Source of the DNA: Adiantum capillus-veneris
Lineage: Eukaryota > Streptophyta > Polypodiopsida > Polypodiales > Pteridaceae
NCBI GenBank assembly: GCA_014529385.2
Contig: CM043945.1
Coordinates: 145,189,741-145,253,740 of the forward strand
Direction: 5' to 3'
DNA length: 64,000 bases
This document shows, piece after piece, positions 19,906 through 30,981 of this stretch. The notes beneath the pieces are model-generated. The model saw only the letters and a program-made list of their open reading frames with translations. It was not told where the DNA came from and ran no database searches. Numbering within the stretch: the first letter of the stretch is position 1; each line of letters starts with the position of its first letter. The translations under genes and the position numbers were made by a program.

Positions 19906-20969
19906 AGAGGTGTGAGAGACTCGAGAGAATAAGAACAACATGTGAAAAAGGCTATGGCAATCACCATAATCATCAATTAATCAATTCAAGCTTTGAGTAC
20001 AACTTCATCCTTACCCAAGGCTACTGTTAACAGCACCGTCACTTGGATCATCTGATAACTAGGAGTTTAAGCTCCCGTTTTACAGGATTAACCGGGCCGT
20101 TAACGACACCTAGATTTACAAGATGAGTATTCAAGTTTAAATTGATGACGACGATGGAAATATCCTCCGTGTTGGGCTTCCTTCTTTGGTTGCCAATAAA
20201 CTATTTTTACTCTATTCCTTGTCAAAGGTCTCAAGAGCTTGTCTTTTCCTATTTGTCTCCTATGCTTGACGAACTCGTGCTTCTCTTGCCCCAATCGCCA
20301 AAAATAATCTTCAACCTCCTTATTTAATTGTTTTGCTTTGATTGCAATCGTGCTTTATATGTCCTTGGTGCTTTCTCTTTCCCAGTTCGAGAGAGAGAGA
20401 GAGAGAGGATGTACCTGCTTTATCTCCTCCTTCCTTCTCTAGGTCGAGAGAGAGATACTTCTTGATTAAGCTCAAAAGAGAGAACAAGAGCTTCTAGCTT
20501 GCTCATGCACGAGAGAGACGCCTAGCTTGCTCATGCACGCCTTTTGCTGTGCCTTCTCCCCTTTTACTAGGTCGAAAAATCCTTGCTTATGCAACAAATA
20601 TCCCTTTGCTTGCTTTTTCTCGAGTACCCTTCTCTCATGCGACACAACCTCCTCAATCGAGGCTCGACCTTGCTTCTCACCCGAGAGAGAGAAAGAGCAA
20701 GTCTTGCTTGTGATCCGAGAGGGAGCTCCCTTATGCTTTCCACCCCTTCCTTAGGTCGAGTACCTTCCTCGCTTATGCACAAGATAAAGAGCATGTTTTG
20801 GTCGTCCAAGCTCTCCCTTTGCCGAGACCTTGCTTCAAGACTTGGCTTCGACAGTCCTTCCTTCCGGTCTTTGCTTTGAGATCCCTTCCTTGCCGCTTAA
20901 CCTCAAACTCCTATCCCTTGCTTGCAGAGCTCGACATCTCAACCTACTTCCCTTTGTTGCTTTAAGGTC

Positions 20970-21013
<44 letters not shown>

Positions 21014-21174
21014 CCTTTTCTCCTCTTCCTGCTCGTCTTCCTCTCGTTGTTACTTCCTCATGCCAAAAAATCCCCCTTTTAATAGCATTTTATTATTTTT
21101 AGCACCGACGGCGCCGTCGTTGTGGGAACGACCACCGGTGACGTGGCAAGTGAGTTCTGGAGTAGCTCCAAATT

Positions 21175-21352
21175 TGCGCTCCTTGCCGCAGCCGTCTTGG
21201 GCATTCCCCGCAACCAATGATCTCCGGGAGAACATTTTTGAACTGAAGCTCATCAAAAACCTTATGTGCTTCCGTACGGGCGCCAGATTTAACATATTTA
21301 ACTTCCAAAGCATGTGTGTCCCATTAGCCATCTGGCATACAACTCAACTAAA
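21175..21352 (-). pseudogene. PPR gene fragment in the left E repeat
   Basis: On the minus strand, frameshifted, the sequence corresponds to the PPR text found at 28690-29020 (KCGA..EAQKVFDEL, FKNV). It is about 86% identical by eye and shorter, having lost the segment carrying the third repeat. It represents under two of the dozen or more 35-residue repeats of a real PPR protein. No start, intron or targeting peptide is present. Confidence 0.6.
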
Positions 21353-21738
21353 GAACTACCAAGCACGACATCGGTTTTTGGCATTCCCTAGTTGAAGCTC
21401 AAAAATTCCCAGATGGCACACCGATCGAGCTGACTGGACTGGTACGGAGCTGGCCCCCAATGAAATTTAATCATGCGATATCTTGGTAACTGTAACTCTG
21501 ATCACTGATCTGAAAAGAGCAACATTCTCCACAAAGTGAGCACTTCAGGCCCATGCATTCACTTTATTTCTATCCCCTCAGCTGCACTTGCCCAATCTGG
21601 TATGGATTTGCATCAACTTAAACTTCAAACTGCCATAACTTCTTCGCTGTAGCTCCAATCGACGAGCCGTAAAGATAGGCCGGTAGAGCACTTCAAGTAT
21701 TGCAGTTTTATACCATAAACTCCCATCTGTGCTCACTT

Positions 21739-22730
21739 CAAGCATATTCTTTTTTAGCATCATTAAGGAATCTATTGCCCTTTTTAAGCCGCATGTGGAA
21801 TACATTAATCATATAAATAGCTTGTTATTGTCATAAAATCTAATATTTAACTAACCCAAATGATTTTCTCATATTAAACTGATCATTTGATGTGGGAGAA
21901 TAAACGGGAACAAGGGTTAAGATATAGACATGTGCTTATAGATCTATCTCAACACGGGGCCAATAGTAAAGGGGCCCAAATGAGAGATGGTCCATCAAAG
22001 AGCAAGGCTAACCAATGGAGCATAAGACCTTAGGGTTAGCTTCATTGAAGACCTCCAATAATTAGTGTAAAAGTCCTTTGACCTTAGGTAAGCTAGGGCT
22101 AAGCTTGAGGTGGGAACCCGACCCAAGCTTAAGGTGCTTGTCGTGCTTGATGACTAAGGTGCTTGAGGTGCCTGATGACTGAGATGCTTGAGATGCTTGA
22201 GGTGCTTGTCATGCTTGAGATGCTAGGGTTGTACTTGAGGTAAGAACCCAACCCAAACTTGAGGGGCTTAAGGGCTATGCTTGTGGTGAGAACTAGGCCC
22301 AAGGTTGAGTGACTTGAGGTGTGCAAAAGTCAAGATTCAATCCTTACAAGGAGGAAGCGAGCCCTACATGAGGGGAGATGAGAAAGAACACACACACACT
22401 CACACACGGCATGCCTAGTACAAAGAAAGCAAAAGGGATACTTGTCAAGTTCCTCCTCATGTTGCCCTCATGGTGTGCCTGAAGCCTATTGGTTGGCCAC
22501 CCAAAGGATCCAATGATAATTTAGAAGATTTAATTAATTGTTTTAGCATTTATCAAGTTCTCTCTCTCAAAGGGGAAAGGGGAACACTTGTCCCAAGACT
22601 ACCCTTGTTGCTTGGTATGACTCCTGCTTATATTGGCTAGGTCTGGAGGGGTCCAATGAGCTTCAAGCATGAGCTACAAGGGGGGGTCGACCAAAGCTAG
22701 TAGGGGGCTTGCTTAGGGGGTATACTCTCC
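21739..22730. repeat. Unassigned interior of E with a GCTTGAGGTGC minisatellite
   Basis: From about 22085 to 22330 the sequence repeats gcttgaggtgc, gatgcttgaga and an outer unit ggtgagaacccaacccaaacttgagg (three worn copies). The remainder shows short (CA) runs near 22388-22407 and no coding sequence I recognise. Confidence 0.6.
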
Positions 22731-24131
22731 TACACACACTCACACACACACACACACACACACACTTATTGTGTGAAGTGCAAAGTGCAAGAGCTCCCTC
22801 TCCTTCTCCAAGCAAGTAGAGGTTGAGAGCCTACACTAACACTCTTGGCTATGGAATGCAAATCCAACCAAGAGCCATGCTTCAATGCTTAAGCTTGCCA
22901 TCTTCTCCACCTTCATTACTATGCTATTATGTATGCTAGCAAGAAGAGTGATGATAAGTGAGGAACTAATTCTTTCTCCTATAAAATGTTTCTTCTTCCT
23001 CTTTCCTACCCTCATTCCCTGTTAGCTCTCTCCACCTTCGAAGGTGTTTGAGGTCTTGGGACTAAGGCTTCGGATAGTTAATGCTTTCTTCAAAGTTTAT
23101 GTTATGCTCGTGATACATGAAGCTTTCCATTTTCATTGCATCACCTAGGTCACAAGGAACACAAAGATTGTACTGTAACAAGTCTTTCTTGATAGGAGAA
23201 ATCATAATACAAATGCCTATTGGAGGGGGGACCACGGCTCCACATAAATCCGGTCCTCAATTGTTGTCATGTTCTCTAAATTCTCTCTTGCAAAAGTATT
23301 GTTCATGCCAAGTTAACTAAATGCTATGTTTATGTTGCTAACTTCAATTATGTTCACCCGCTATGCTCACAAAGTAATTTCTCAAAAGTACTCTCTCTAA
23401 TTTCCGCTACTCTCAAGTTAATAGGCCAATTCCATTACAGTTACCAAGCCTTGAACACTGATCAAGGATCAGGTAAGCTTCAAGTACGCTTGATGTGCAT
23501 CTTCTTGGTATCTTTCTTAGCATGGGAGCGGAGCTGCACGACATCCACCTCCTCTGAACCTGCACAGCCTCCGGTCTGTGCCAATTGCACTTCAATCTGC
23601 ATCTGCTATAGATACCTTAAGCTCTTTTCCATCATCAGACTCATGTAACTGGTAAACATATGGAAAAAAATATAAGGCGTATATCCTATCATCTATGTTC
23701 TAGCTTAATCATTAGGTAGCTCTCCATCAAAAATCTTTGAATCGTATCTGCCGTATCTCCAAAGAATTCAATTATGGAAAACCTCTTTAGCGAATCCCGC
23801 CATACCCAAATGCTCCAGTTAATGATGCACGTGGCTTGACCATTAAGCTCGCTTTAGGGAACCGTGTCAAGCTCAAGTATGCCTTACTCTGTCTGCACAC
23901 GGAATGACCGTCAAGTCCTTTACTTCAAGTTTTGGTAGCAGAACCAACTCAAAAGATGTGAAGCTACTTCATCAATTGTTTAAAGAAGTCAATTGTAAGC
24001 TAGCCATGTAATCTTATTGATCGCATAACCAAAAACTCTTTTGACTTAGCATAAATCCAAAAAACAAAACCTTGTATTATGCAACCTGCTACAAGAGACA
24101 TCTGGTATCCTTTGAATCTGCAACTTGCACT
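22731..24131. other. Unassigned interior of E
   Basis: There is a (CA)n run at 22738-22767. Otherwise the region is AT-rich, without an ORF over 70 codons and without a motif I recognise. Confidence 0.5.
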
Positions 24132-25513
24132 TTAGTAGCCCTCATAATCAAATGGAATAATAAGGAATTGCCCAAATACTTCAGCATCATAATATCCACA
24201 TGAGCATACATTTCTTGTATCAATCAACATCAAGCATTTCTGGTGCAAATATGCTACCCCTGGTTCAAATAGCACGCAATTACTATGCATACTTAACAGT
24301 ATCCATCCATATTGAATCTGCTTATGAATATCCTTAGAATCTTCTGGATCAAACACCATTGAGATCACATAGCATTGACGGGCTCCACAATATACTAGAG
24401 CTTCTCTTGAAGCATAATGCAGCACCCACATTCGTAAAAAGAAATTGGCAACTTAAGCTCGTTACCAAAAAGTATTAAAGAATTTAGACACTCTTTTACT
24501 GACAGCCATGACATCACTGACATAAGCATCAATAGGAATAACATCCAAATCGAGCCACATTTGGCACATTGTCCAAGGAAATGAAAAACCCTGTGCACTT
24601 TTTGCAGTATCAATGATGATTTAGCATCATCACCCTCGCTAGCCATCACGAAAGACCATGGGGGTCTTTGGACCTGTATCATTAGAGGAATTTTTACCTA
24701 TTGGGATTTCAGCTTGACCATGAAAAACAGCTTTAGCCTGTAAATCTTCATCCATAGCATTCTCAAGAAAATCACTCTTCAAAATATCAACATTCATCAA
24801 AACTGTAGGAGTTATCTCCTCATGCAATCCATGTACAAGCATAGATGTAAAATCCATGTCAATAACCTAGTCACAATCAGCATGATCTAGGCAATCTTCA
24901 TATTCATTCATGTCATCCTCTGCTTCCACATCTGCATCCATGTTACTTAGCAATCCGTCATAGCATTGCAAAGGTTTATCTGGCACCCCCTTTGAAGAGG
25001 TACACACATCAGAAAGCTCTTCTATGCTGTTATAATCATCTCCTTCAGATCTAGCCAAGAAATCATCAATTATGGCATCTTCTTCTGTGATAACAGAATC
25101 TGCAAACATATTGTTAGTAGCAACCATAGGTTCATTGACATTCTCAGGCTCATCCTGTGCTGGGTGCACAATCTTGGTCACTCATCTACTACTGTGTATA
25201 TAATAGCTTTATTGATGCAATCATCTGCAGCAAACATGTTGTCTTGCTCGGCTATAGTGCTGATAGTTTCATTAGCATCTTGTAGAGGCTCATCTGCTTG
25301 ATGAACTCCTTCAGAATAACCCATGTGAAGGTCAGCAGCTTGTGAACCACTTGCTGTACAGTCTACGTTGTCATGAGTTTTTTGGAAGAAGTGATTGCGC
25401 ATATGTACATACCCATGCATGGTGTATGGAATAGAGAATTGCCCATTTTCCAGAGCCAGGTGGCTACGTGGGGCCCACATGTGTACAGGTAGGACAGCAT
25501 GTACATAATGCAT
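24132..25513 (-). pseudogene. Element E acidic ORF, 3' part
   Basis: Five consecutive minus-strand frames (25513-25178, 25181-24867, 24857-24639, 24682-24395, 24431-24132) read as one broken protein. The first half is strongly acidic (DADVEAEDDMNEYEDC, EEDAIIDDFLARSEGDD). The second half is richer in hydrophobic and Cys residues and ends FGQFLIIPFDYEGY. No RT, protease or integrase signature is visible. It fills the place where pol would be. It may be the same ORF that starts at 27230. Stops and frameshifts suggest it is dead. Confidence 0.5.
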
Positions 25514-26310
25514 CGAATTTCACTATCACCAGTACCAGTGTGTTTTTTCTGTAATAATGAGGAGTTGGTAGCGCGTAAAACTTCTCGAGGAAGCTATCCG
25601 CAGGCCGACGACATGAGGTAAGCAGGTGCGTGAGATGGCATCTAGTGGCGTTAGGAGGTCGAATGGGGTCAAGACTTGCACGTGGGTAAGCGAGGACACA
25701 ACGTGGGTGTTTTCTTGTGATAATTATGCAAAAAGGTCATCATGAGAATTGTATTTGGGGGCCACTTCACGTGATTGAGGGATGCATTATTGGAAAAAGT
25801 TGAGTACCAGGTGCGCGGATGGATGCAGCAAGGTGATACTATGCACTGTGAGGCCACTTTTTGGCTTGTTCGGGGTTCGTTTGAAGTCAACTAAAAGGCC
25901 AAGGGTGCCCAAGTAAAAAATCTAAGTGTAGAAATTGAAAAACCTGAGAGAAGACCAGAAAAAACATGGAGAGAAGAGGAGGAACAGCCGCAATTGTGTT
26001 TTTGATGTTTTTGGAGCTTGTTTTAGCCATAAACTGCTCATCCGAGGTCAGATTTGAGCAATTTGACATTGTAGACTAGGGTTTTGAGCCGTTCCGGACG
26101 CGATGGCGCTATCCATTTTGCCAAATTCCTCGCTGTTTTCTGTTGTTTTAGCTATGTAAGTTTCTCCTATGAGCGAAGCCTCTACTCCAATTTGTGATTG
26201 TATCTGGCATATTTTACCCATATTGTGTGAGCTATTTGCCCCATTGGTGTTGGCCCAAGCTCAATTGTATCTAAACATCAGAAATTCTCCTCTGTTGAGC
26301 TGAGTTTTTT

Positions 26311-26355
<45 letters not shown>

Positions 26356-26500
26356 TCTCTGAGTGGAGTGGGTAAATGGGTAGTCTCTCTCCTCTCACTC
26401 CATCGGTGTGTTCCCTGTCTCGGCCAGGTGGATTGTGTAAGCCGAGTGGTGCCCCATAGTGTGTGTGTATGTGTATCATCTCAAGAGTGTGTGTTGGGTC
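25514..26500. other. Unassigned segment with a (TG)n array inside element E
   Basis: A (TG)n array lies at 26313-26354, with further tgtgtgtg clusters near 26460-26520. The segment separates the two halves of the E ORF and may be a later insertion. No gene was recognised. Confidence 0.5.
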
Positions 26501-27230
26501 ATTATAGAGGCGTTGTGTGTGTTTCCATCCCGCTCACGTCTTCACTGGGACCATTATTGAAGGTAGCGTCCATGCAAGCAATCTTTGAAAAAAATTCATA
26601 TAATTTTGTTTCAGTATTAAATTCATCGTTTACCTTTTCTACGTTGCTCAAAATATGCTCCTCTAAAACTAAATCTCCTACTTCCAATTCTGCATCTTCT
26701 TTGGCTTTACTTCTTGCAAAAACGTGTTCCCAAAATTCATCATAGTTGAGGAACTGCGTATGATCCCCTTCACCTTTACTGAAGACAACCTGGCTTCGTT
26801 TAGTAATCTCTTTTATTTTCAAATCTAGAATCCTTGAGCTTTCGTAAATAAATTGCTCTGCAAAATATTCTCACCGTGTCGGATATGCTTCTGCCAGTTC
26901 TTGAACCTACTTTTCAAAATCTGAGATTACAACCTCTTCAAAAGTTGCAATCATCCGATTTTCTAGAACATTTCGGCTCTTCATCTCGGCTTCATAACAT
27001 ACAATAAAACCTTCTTGATCATATCCTTGAAAAACACGTTAGTGCTCCCATACAACATCAAGTGCCATCTCTACTGCATCATCAATTTGCTTTTCTATTT
27101 GCATGGCTTTCGCTTCCTGTAGACATCCCTGAACTAATTCTAGCATTTTTGGCAAATCTGCAACTGCTAGATTTTTATCAAATCCATTCGAATTGAAATC
27201 GTCAATAAACTCCTTCAATTGTTCTGGCAT
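26501..27230 (-). pseudogene. Element E ORF, 5' part
   Basis: The minus-strand frame opens at an ATG (27230) about 50 bases inside the right repeat. It reads MPEQLKEFIDDFNSNGFDK and DLPKMLELVQGCLQEAK, a helical, acidic protein. After stops near 27040, 26915 and 26880 it resumes as KIKEITKRSQVVFSKGEGD to 26502. The position behind a putative primer site is that of gag, but no Gag domain or zinc knuckle is recognisable. Broken by at least three stops. Confidence 0.5.
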
Positions 27231-27282
27231 CTCCGTCTTTACCTTCCACCCCGGCTCGGTTTCGCGTTGGGTTCACCAAGTA

Positions 27283-27725
27283 TGTCCCGGGGATATGTGT
27301 TCAAAACGTGAGTCGGAAAGGCATCTAGCCTTTGGCTATGAGAGGTGTGAGAGACTCGAGAGAATAAGAACAACAGGTGAAAAAGGCTATGGCAATCACC
27401 ATAATCATCAATTAATCAAGTCAAGCTTTACAACTTAATCCTTGACCAAGGAAGACTGTTAACAGCACCGTCACTTGGATCATCTGATAACTAGGAGTTT
27501 AAGCTCCTGTTTTACAGGAGTAACGAGCTTTGGTTGCCAATAAACTATTTTTACTCTATCCCTTGTCAAAGGTCTCAAGAGCTCGTCTTTTCCTATTTAT
27601 CTCCTATGATTGATGAATTCGTCCTTCTCTTGCCCCAATCACCAAAAATAATCTTCAACCTTCTTATCTAATTGTTTTGCTTTGATTGCAATCGTGCTTT
27701 ATATGTCCTTGGTGCTTTCTCTTTC

Positions 27726-27773
<48 letters not shown>

Positions 27774-28347
27774 GGTTTACCTGCTTTATCTCCTCCTTCC
27801 TTCTTTAGGTCGAGAGAGAGATACTTCTTGATTAAGCTCAAAAGAGAGAACAAGAGCTTCTAGCTTGCTCATGCACGAGAGAGACGACCTAGCTTGCTCA
27901 TGCACGCCTTTTGCTGTGCCTTCTCCCCCCTTTTACTAGGTCGAAAAATCCTTGCTTATGCAACAAATATCCCTTTGCTTGCCTTTTCTCGAATACCCTT
28001 CTCTCATGCGACACAACCTCCTCAATCGAGGCTCGACCTTGCTTCTCACCCGAGAGAGAGAAAGAGCAGTAGAGTCTTGTTTGTGATTCGAGAGGGAGCT
28101 CCCTTATGCTTTCCTCCCCTTCCTTAGGTCGAGTACCTTCCTCGCTTATGCACGAGATAAAGAGCATGCTTTGGTCGTCCAAGCTCTCCCTTTGCCGAGA
28201 CCTTGCTTTAAGACTTGGCTTCGACAGCCCTTCCTTCCGGTCTTTGCTTTGAAATCCCTTCCTTGCCGCTTAACCTCAAACTCCTATCCCTTGCTTGTCG
28301 GCTCGAGCTCGACATCTCAACTTGCTTCCCTTTGTTGCTTCAAGGTC

Positions 28348-28395
<48 letters not shown>

Positions 28396-29218
28396 CCTTT
28401 TCTCCTCTTCCTGCGTCGTCTTCCTCTCGTTGTGACTTCCTCATGCCAAAAAATCCCCTTTTTAATAGAATTTAATTATTTTTAGCACCGACGGCGCCGT
28501 CGTTGCCTGTGTTCCACACTCCCCTGTTATCTCTCTCCCTTCACACCCATTAACCTCCTCCTTTGATTTGAGCTGCCTTCCCACCTTCTTGGGCGGCCTC
28601 CCTTTTCATTGTAGTGGGTGGTCGACTTCCCTTGGTTTTATGGGGCACCACATTTGACATGCATATTGGCCAAGGCAAGCCCTTTCTAAAAATATCATCG
28701 TGAAATTTACTGGCCTCTTCAACATCTCAGATAATGCCACATGCCTTTAAGACGCACGTATAGGTGATTGCATTTGCCGGAAGGCATTCCATTCGCACAC
28801 TTGTTGAAAATAGCCCAGAGCTCCTTGCCGCTGCCGTGTTGGGCATTCCCCGCAACCAATGATCTTCGGGAGACAACATTTTTGAACAGAAGCTCATCAA
28901 AAACTTTCTGTGCTTCCGTACGGGCACCACATTTAACATATTTAACTTCCAAAGCATGTGCGTCTCCATTAGCCATCTGGCATACAACTCAACTATCACT
29001 AATCTGAAAACAGCGACGTGCTCCACAAAGTGAGCACTTCATGCCCATGCATTCACTTCATTTCTGTCCCCTCAGCTGCAGTTGCCCAATCCGGTATGGA
29101 TCTGCATAAACTTAAACTGCAAACTGCCATAACTTCTTCACCGTAGCCGTAAAGACAGGCCGATAGAGCACTTCAAGCACTGCATTCTTATACCATAAAC
29201 TCCCATATGTGCTCACTT
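27283..29218 (-). repeat. Right direct repeat (putative 5' LTR) of element E
   Basis: It is the sister of 19490-21738, without the hAT-like insertion. It holds GA arrays at 27727-27766 and 28350-28393 and a longer PPR fragment. Its left edge (tgtcccgggg) is preceded by cgttgggttcaccaag, whose complement could be a primer site, though I cannot name the tRNA. Confidence 0.75.
28690..29020 (-). pseudogene. PPR gene fragment in the right E repeat
   Basis: The minus strand, in two frames, reads KYVKCGARTEAQKVFDELL, FKNVVSRRSLVAGNAQHGSG and then ANAITYTCVLKACG. These are consecutive P/L/S-type pentatricopeptide repeats (..MYAKCG....A..VFDEM..KNVVSW..L..GYAQHG.......PNAITYTCVLKACG), which in plants bind organellar RNA. 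About 100 of several hundred residues remain. No targeting peptide or DYW domain is present. It lies in a putative LTR, so it was probably captured by the element. Confidence 0.8.
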
Positions 29219-29225
29219 ACGACCG

Positions 29226-29553
29226 CGACTGAGGAGGGGAGCCACGTAGCACCAGCAGAGAATGCGGCAGAGGATTCACAAGATTCTAGCACGGCAACCC
29301 TGAGTGTCGATCAGGGTAGGCTTCTACTACTGCTATATTATATCATGGTGACACTTATCCCCACTCTGTACCTATGTGGCATGATACCATTGCTCAGCCT
29401 ACCAACCACCCATAGGAGTCGGTAGCACTCCTATCTCAGTGTTTAGTTTGTAGTTTTCTTTGTTTGTACCCAGACTTGGTAATAGACTCATCATTGTAAT
29501 CAGTTGGTCTCATAGGTCATTTTGGCCTTTTGTAGATGTTAATATATCATTTC

Positions 29554-29560
<7 letters not shown>
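29226..29560 (+). mobile_element. 5'-truncated LINE 3' end (copy 1)
   Basis: Bases 29260-29310 match the last codons of the LINE copy at 30245-30299. The tail ggtctcataggtcattttggccttttgtagatgttaat (quoted in part) matches 30418-30467 and precedes (TC)n. This is a very short LINE insertion cut at its 5' end. Confidence 0.75.
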
Positions 29561-29624
<64 letters not shown>

Positions 29625-29630
29625 ATATAT

Positions 29631-29664
<34 letters not shown>

Positions 29665-29667
29665 CAT
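29561..29667. repeat. (TC)n followed by (TA)n
   Basis: TC repeats run to about 29611, then TATA repeats to 29665. The array starts where LINE copy 1 ends and stops where LINE copy 2 begins. Confidence 0.95.
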
Positions 29668-29675
29668 ACACAAAG

Positions 29676-30299
29676 ATGGATTTCTACAAAGAGCATCTTC
29701 TCCAACTTTCGGGAGATGGGTTTTTGATTCGTCCGAGCTACATGGACACTCATTTGTCTCATGGTCTGCGATGTGCTATTGGTCAGATTCGCACATCCTC
29801 ACACCAGTTGGAGATTGAGACAGGTAGATTCAGAGGGATACCACCGGAATCTAGGATATGCCAACTATGCAATAGAGAGCCAAAGACAGAGCTACACTAC
29901 ATATGCCACTGCACTGTGTATTATGAGATACGAGGGCGCTTCCATTGCTTATTCAGGGAGGGTTTTGGACCCCTAGATAGAGTCATGAGGTATCAGGATC
30001 AGAGATGCCTTGGCTTATATCTACTTGAGCTACACTGACATAGAGATAGTCTGCTGAGGAGACATGGAGTACGACAGTCACAGAGACACATCAAAGACTT
30101 CTTTGGATCGAGGGAGCCAGGAGACCAACCACTAGCACAAGGTTGTACCCACATTCATACCAGAGGCACCCTCATTAACAGGGCGACTAAGCTCAGGAGA
30201 TCGAGACGACCACGACCGAGACACAGAAGCACACTCCATCGACAAAGACTCCAACAGAGGATCAAAGGCATTCTAGTACGACACCCAGAGTATCATTGA
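29676..30299 (+). pseudogene. LINE ORF2 C-terminus with Cys-His motif (copy 2)
   Basis: The frame shows LRCAIGQIRTSSHQLEIETGR and then RICQLCNREPKTELHYICHC. This is the C-x2-C-x7-H-x4-C zinc-like motif at the C-terminus of many non-LTR retrotransposon ORF2 proteins, preceded by the R..SH.L..E.GR helix. A single in-frame stop (30036-30038) interrupts it, and the same frame continues to a terminal stop at 30297-30299. RT and endonuclease are missing through 5' truncation. A shared 3' UTR and a (TC)n tail follow. One nonsense change suggests a fairly young copy. Confidence 0.8.
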
Positions 30300-30461
30300 G
30301 GGCCTATTCTACATTTTCACATTTCACACTTCATTTTCAGTTTTCATTTTTACATTCAATACTTTTTGTACTTATACTTCAGACATTGTATTAGATTCAC
30401 CACTTTGTATCTAATGGTCTCATAGGTCATTTCGGCCTTTTGAAGACGTTAAAATATCATT

Positions 30462-30554
<93 letters not shown>
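30300..30554 (+). repeat. LINE 3' UTR and (TC)n tail (copy 2)
   Basis: The UTR ends ggtctcataggtcatttcgg...atatcatttcat and is followed at once by 44 TC repeats (30467-30554). Confidence 0.85.
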
Positions 30555-30557
<3 letters not shown>

Positions 30558-30704
30558 AAACTCCATCCTTGTCAGGAGCTCCGTCATCGTAAAACTTGTC
30601 TAAATATGGCTCTAATTAGGATGATTGAATTCAAAAGCTTAGCTTATAGTTTTTCACTAACATATGAACTTATGATACATATAATATATATAGTTTCTTT
30701 GGTC

Positions 30705-30783
30705 TACCGTTTCAGCCCCGTTCTTGTTCCGGCCCCCCTCCTCCCTCCCATTCTCGTTCCCCGTTCCCGTTCCAAGTAACTAT
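30705..30783. mobile_element. GGAACG-rich hAT-like terminus
   Basis: Reverse complement begins agttacttggaacgggaac, matching the terminus of 19538-19905 for some 35 bases. It joins directly to a Gag fragment at 30784. Confidence 0.5.
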
Positions 30784-30784
30784 G

Positions 30785-30975
30785 CAAAAACCATATAACT
30801 TCGGACAAAAAATTTCTTAAAAGCTTGCCAAGTCCTTGGAGCGTGCGGCTTGGTAGCTATAGACATCCACCATTGCATGGCACTGCCTATAAGAAAAATA
30901 GCAGTTCGAAAAAATTTATTGTATCCTTCTCTTGCAAGTGATCTTTATGGCTTATGCCCTGTAAGAGGGAATCCT
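30785..30975 (-). pseudogene. Gypsy Gag fragment
   Basis: The minus strand reads LIGSAMQWWMSIA, then TWQAFKKFFVRSY. This is the A..WW....(x)..TW..F...F...Y heart of the retrotransposon Gag domain. It lies between a hAT-like terminus and the broken LTR of the inverted B copy. Its strand and relative place fit the missing gag of element D (protease at 18976-19489), separated by element E and LINEs, but that link is inference. Only about 60 residues remain. Confidence 0.65.
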
Positions 30976-30981
30976 TTGTCT

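Larger units (their letters stand above)
19490..21738 (-). repeat. Left direct repeat (putative 3' LTR) of element E
   Basis: It matches 27283-29218 in order: TGTCGGGGGATATG head, gagaggtgtgagagactcgagag, cttgctcatgcacg-rich middle with GA arrays (20391-20407, 20970-21011), PPR fragment and tail. Differences are the 368-bp insertion at 19538-19905, an added segment near 20080-20150 and a replaced stretch after gccgtcgttg (21119). Confidence 0.8.
19490..29218 (-). mobile_element. Candidate element E: 9.7-kb LTR-like element whose LTRs contain a PPR fragment
   Basis: Two direct repeats of about 2 kb, 19490-21738 and 27283-29218, flank a 5.5-kb interior. Both start TGTC(CC)GGGGATATGT and end taccataaactcccat.tgtgctcactt. 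A minus-strand frame begins 50 bases inside the right repeat (27230), as expected behind a primer site. The left repeat begins abruptly within the protease of element D, consistent with insertion. I could not find a clear target duplication or purine tract, so a segmental direct duplication remains possible. No RT or integrase was seen. Confidence 0.55.
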
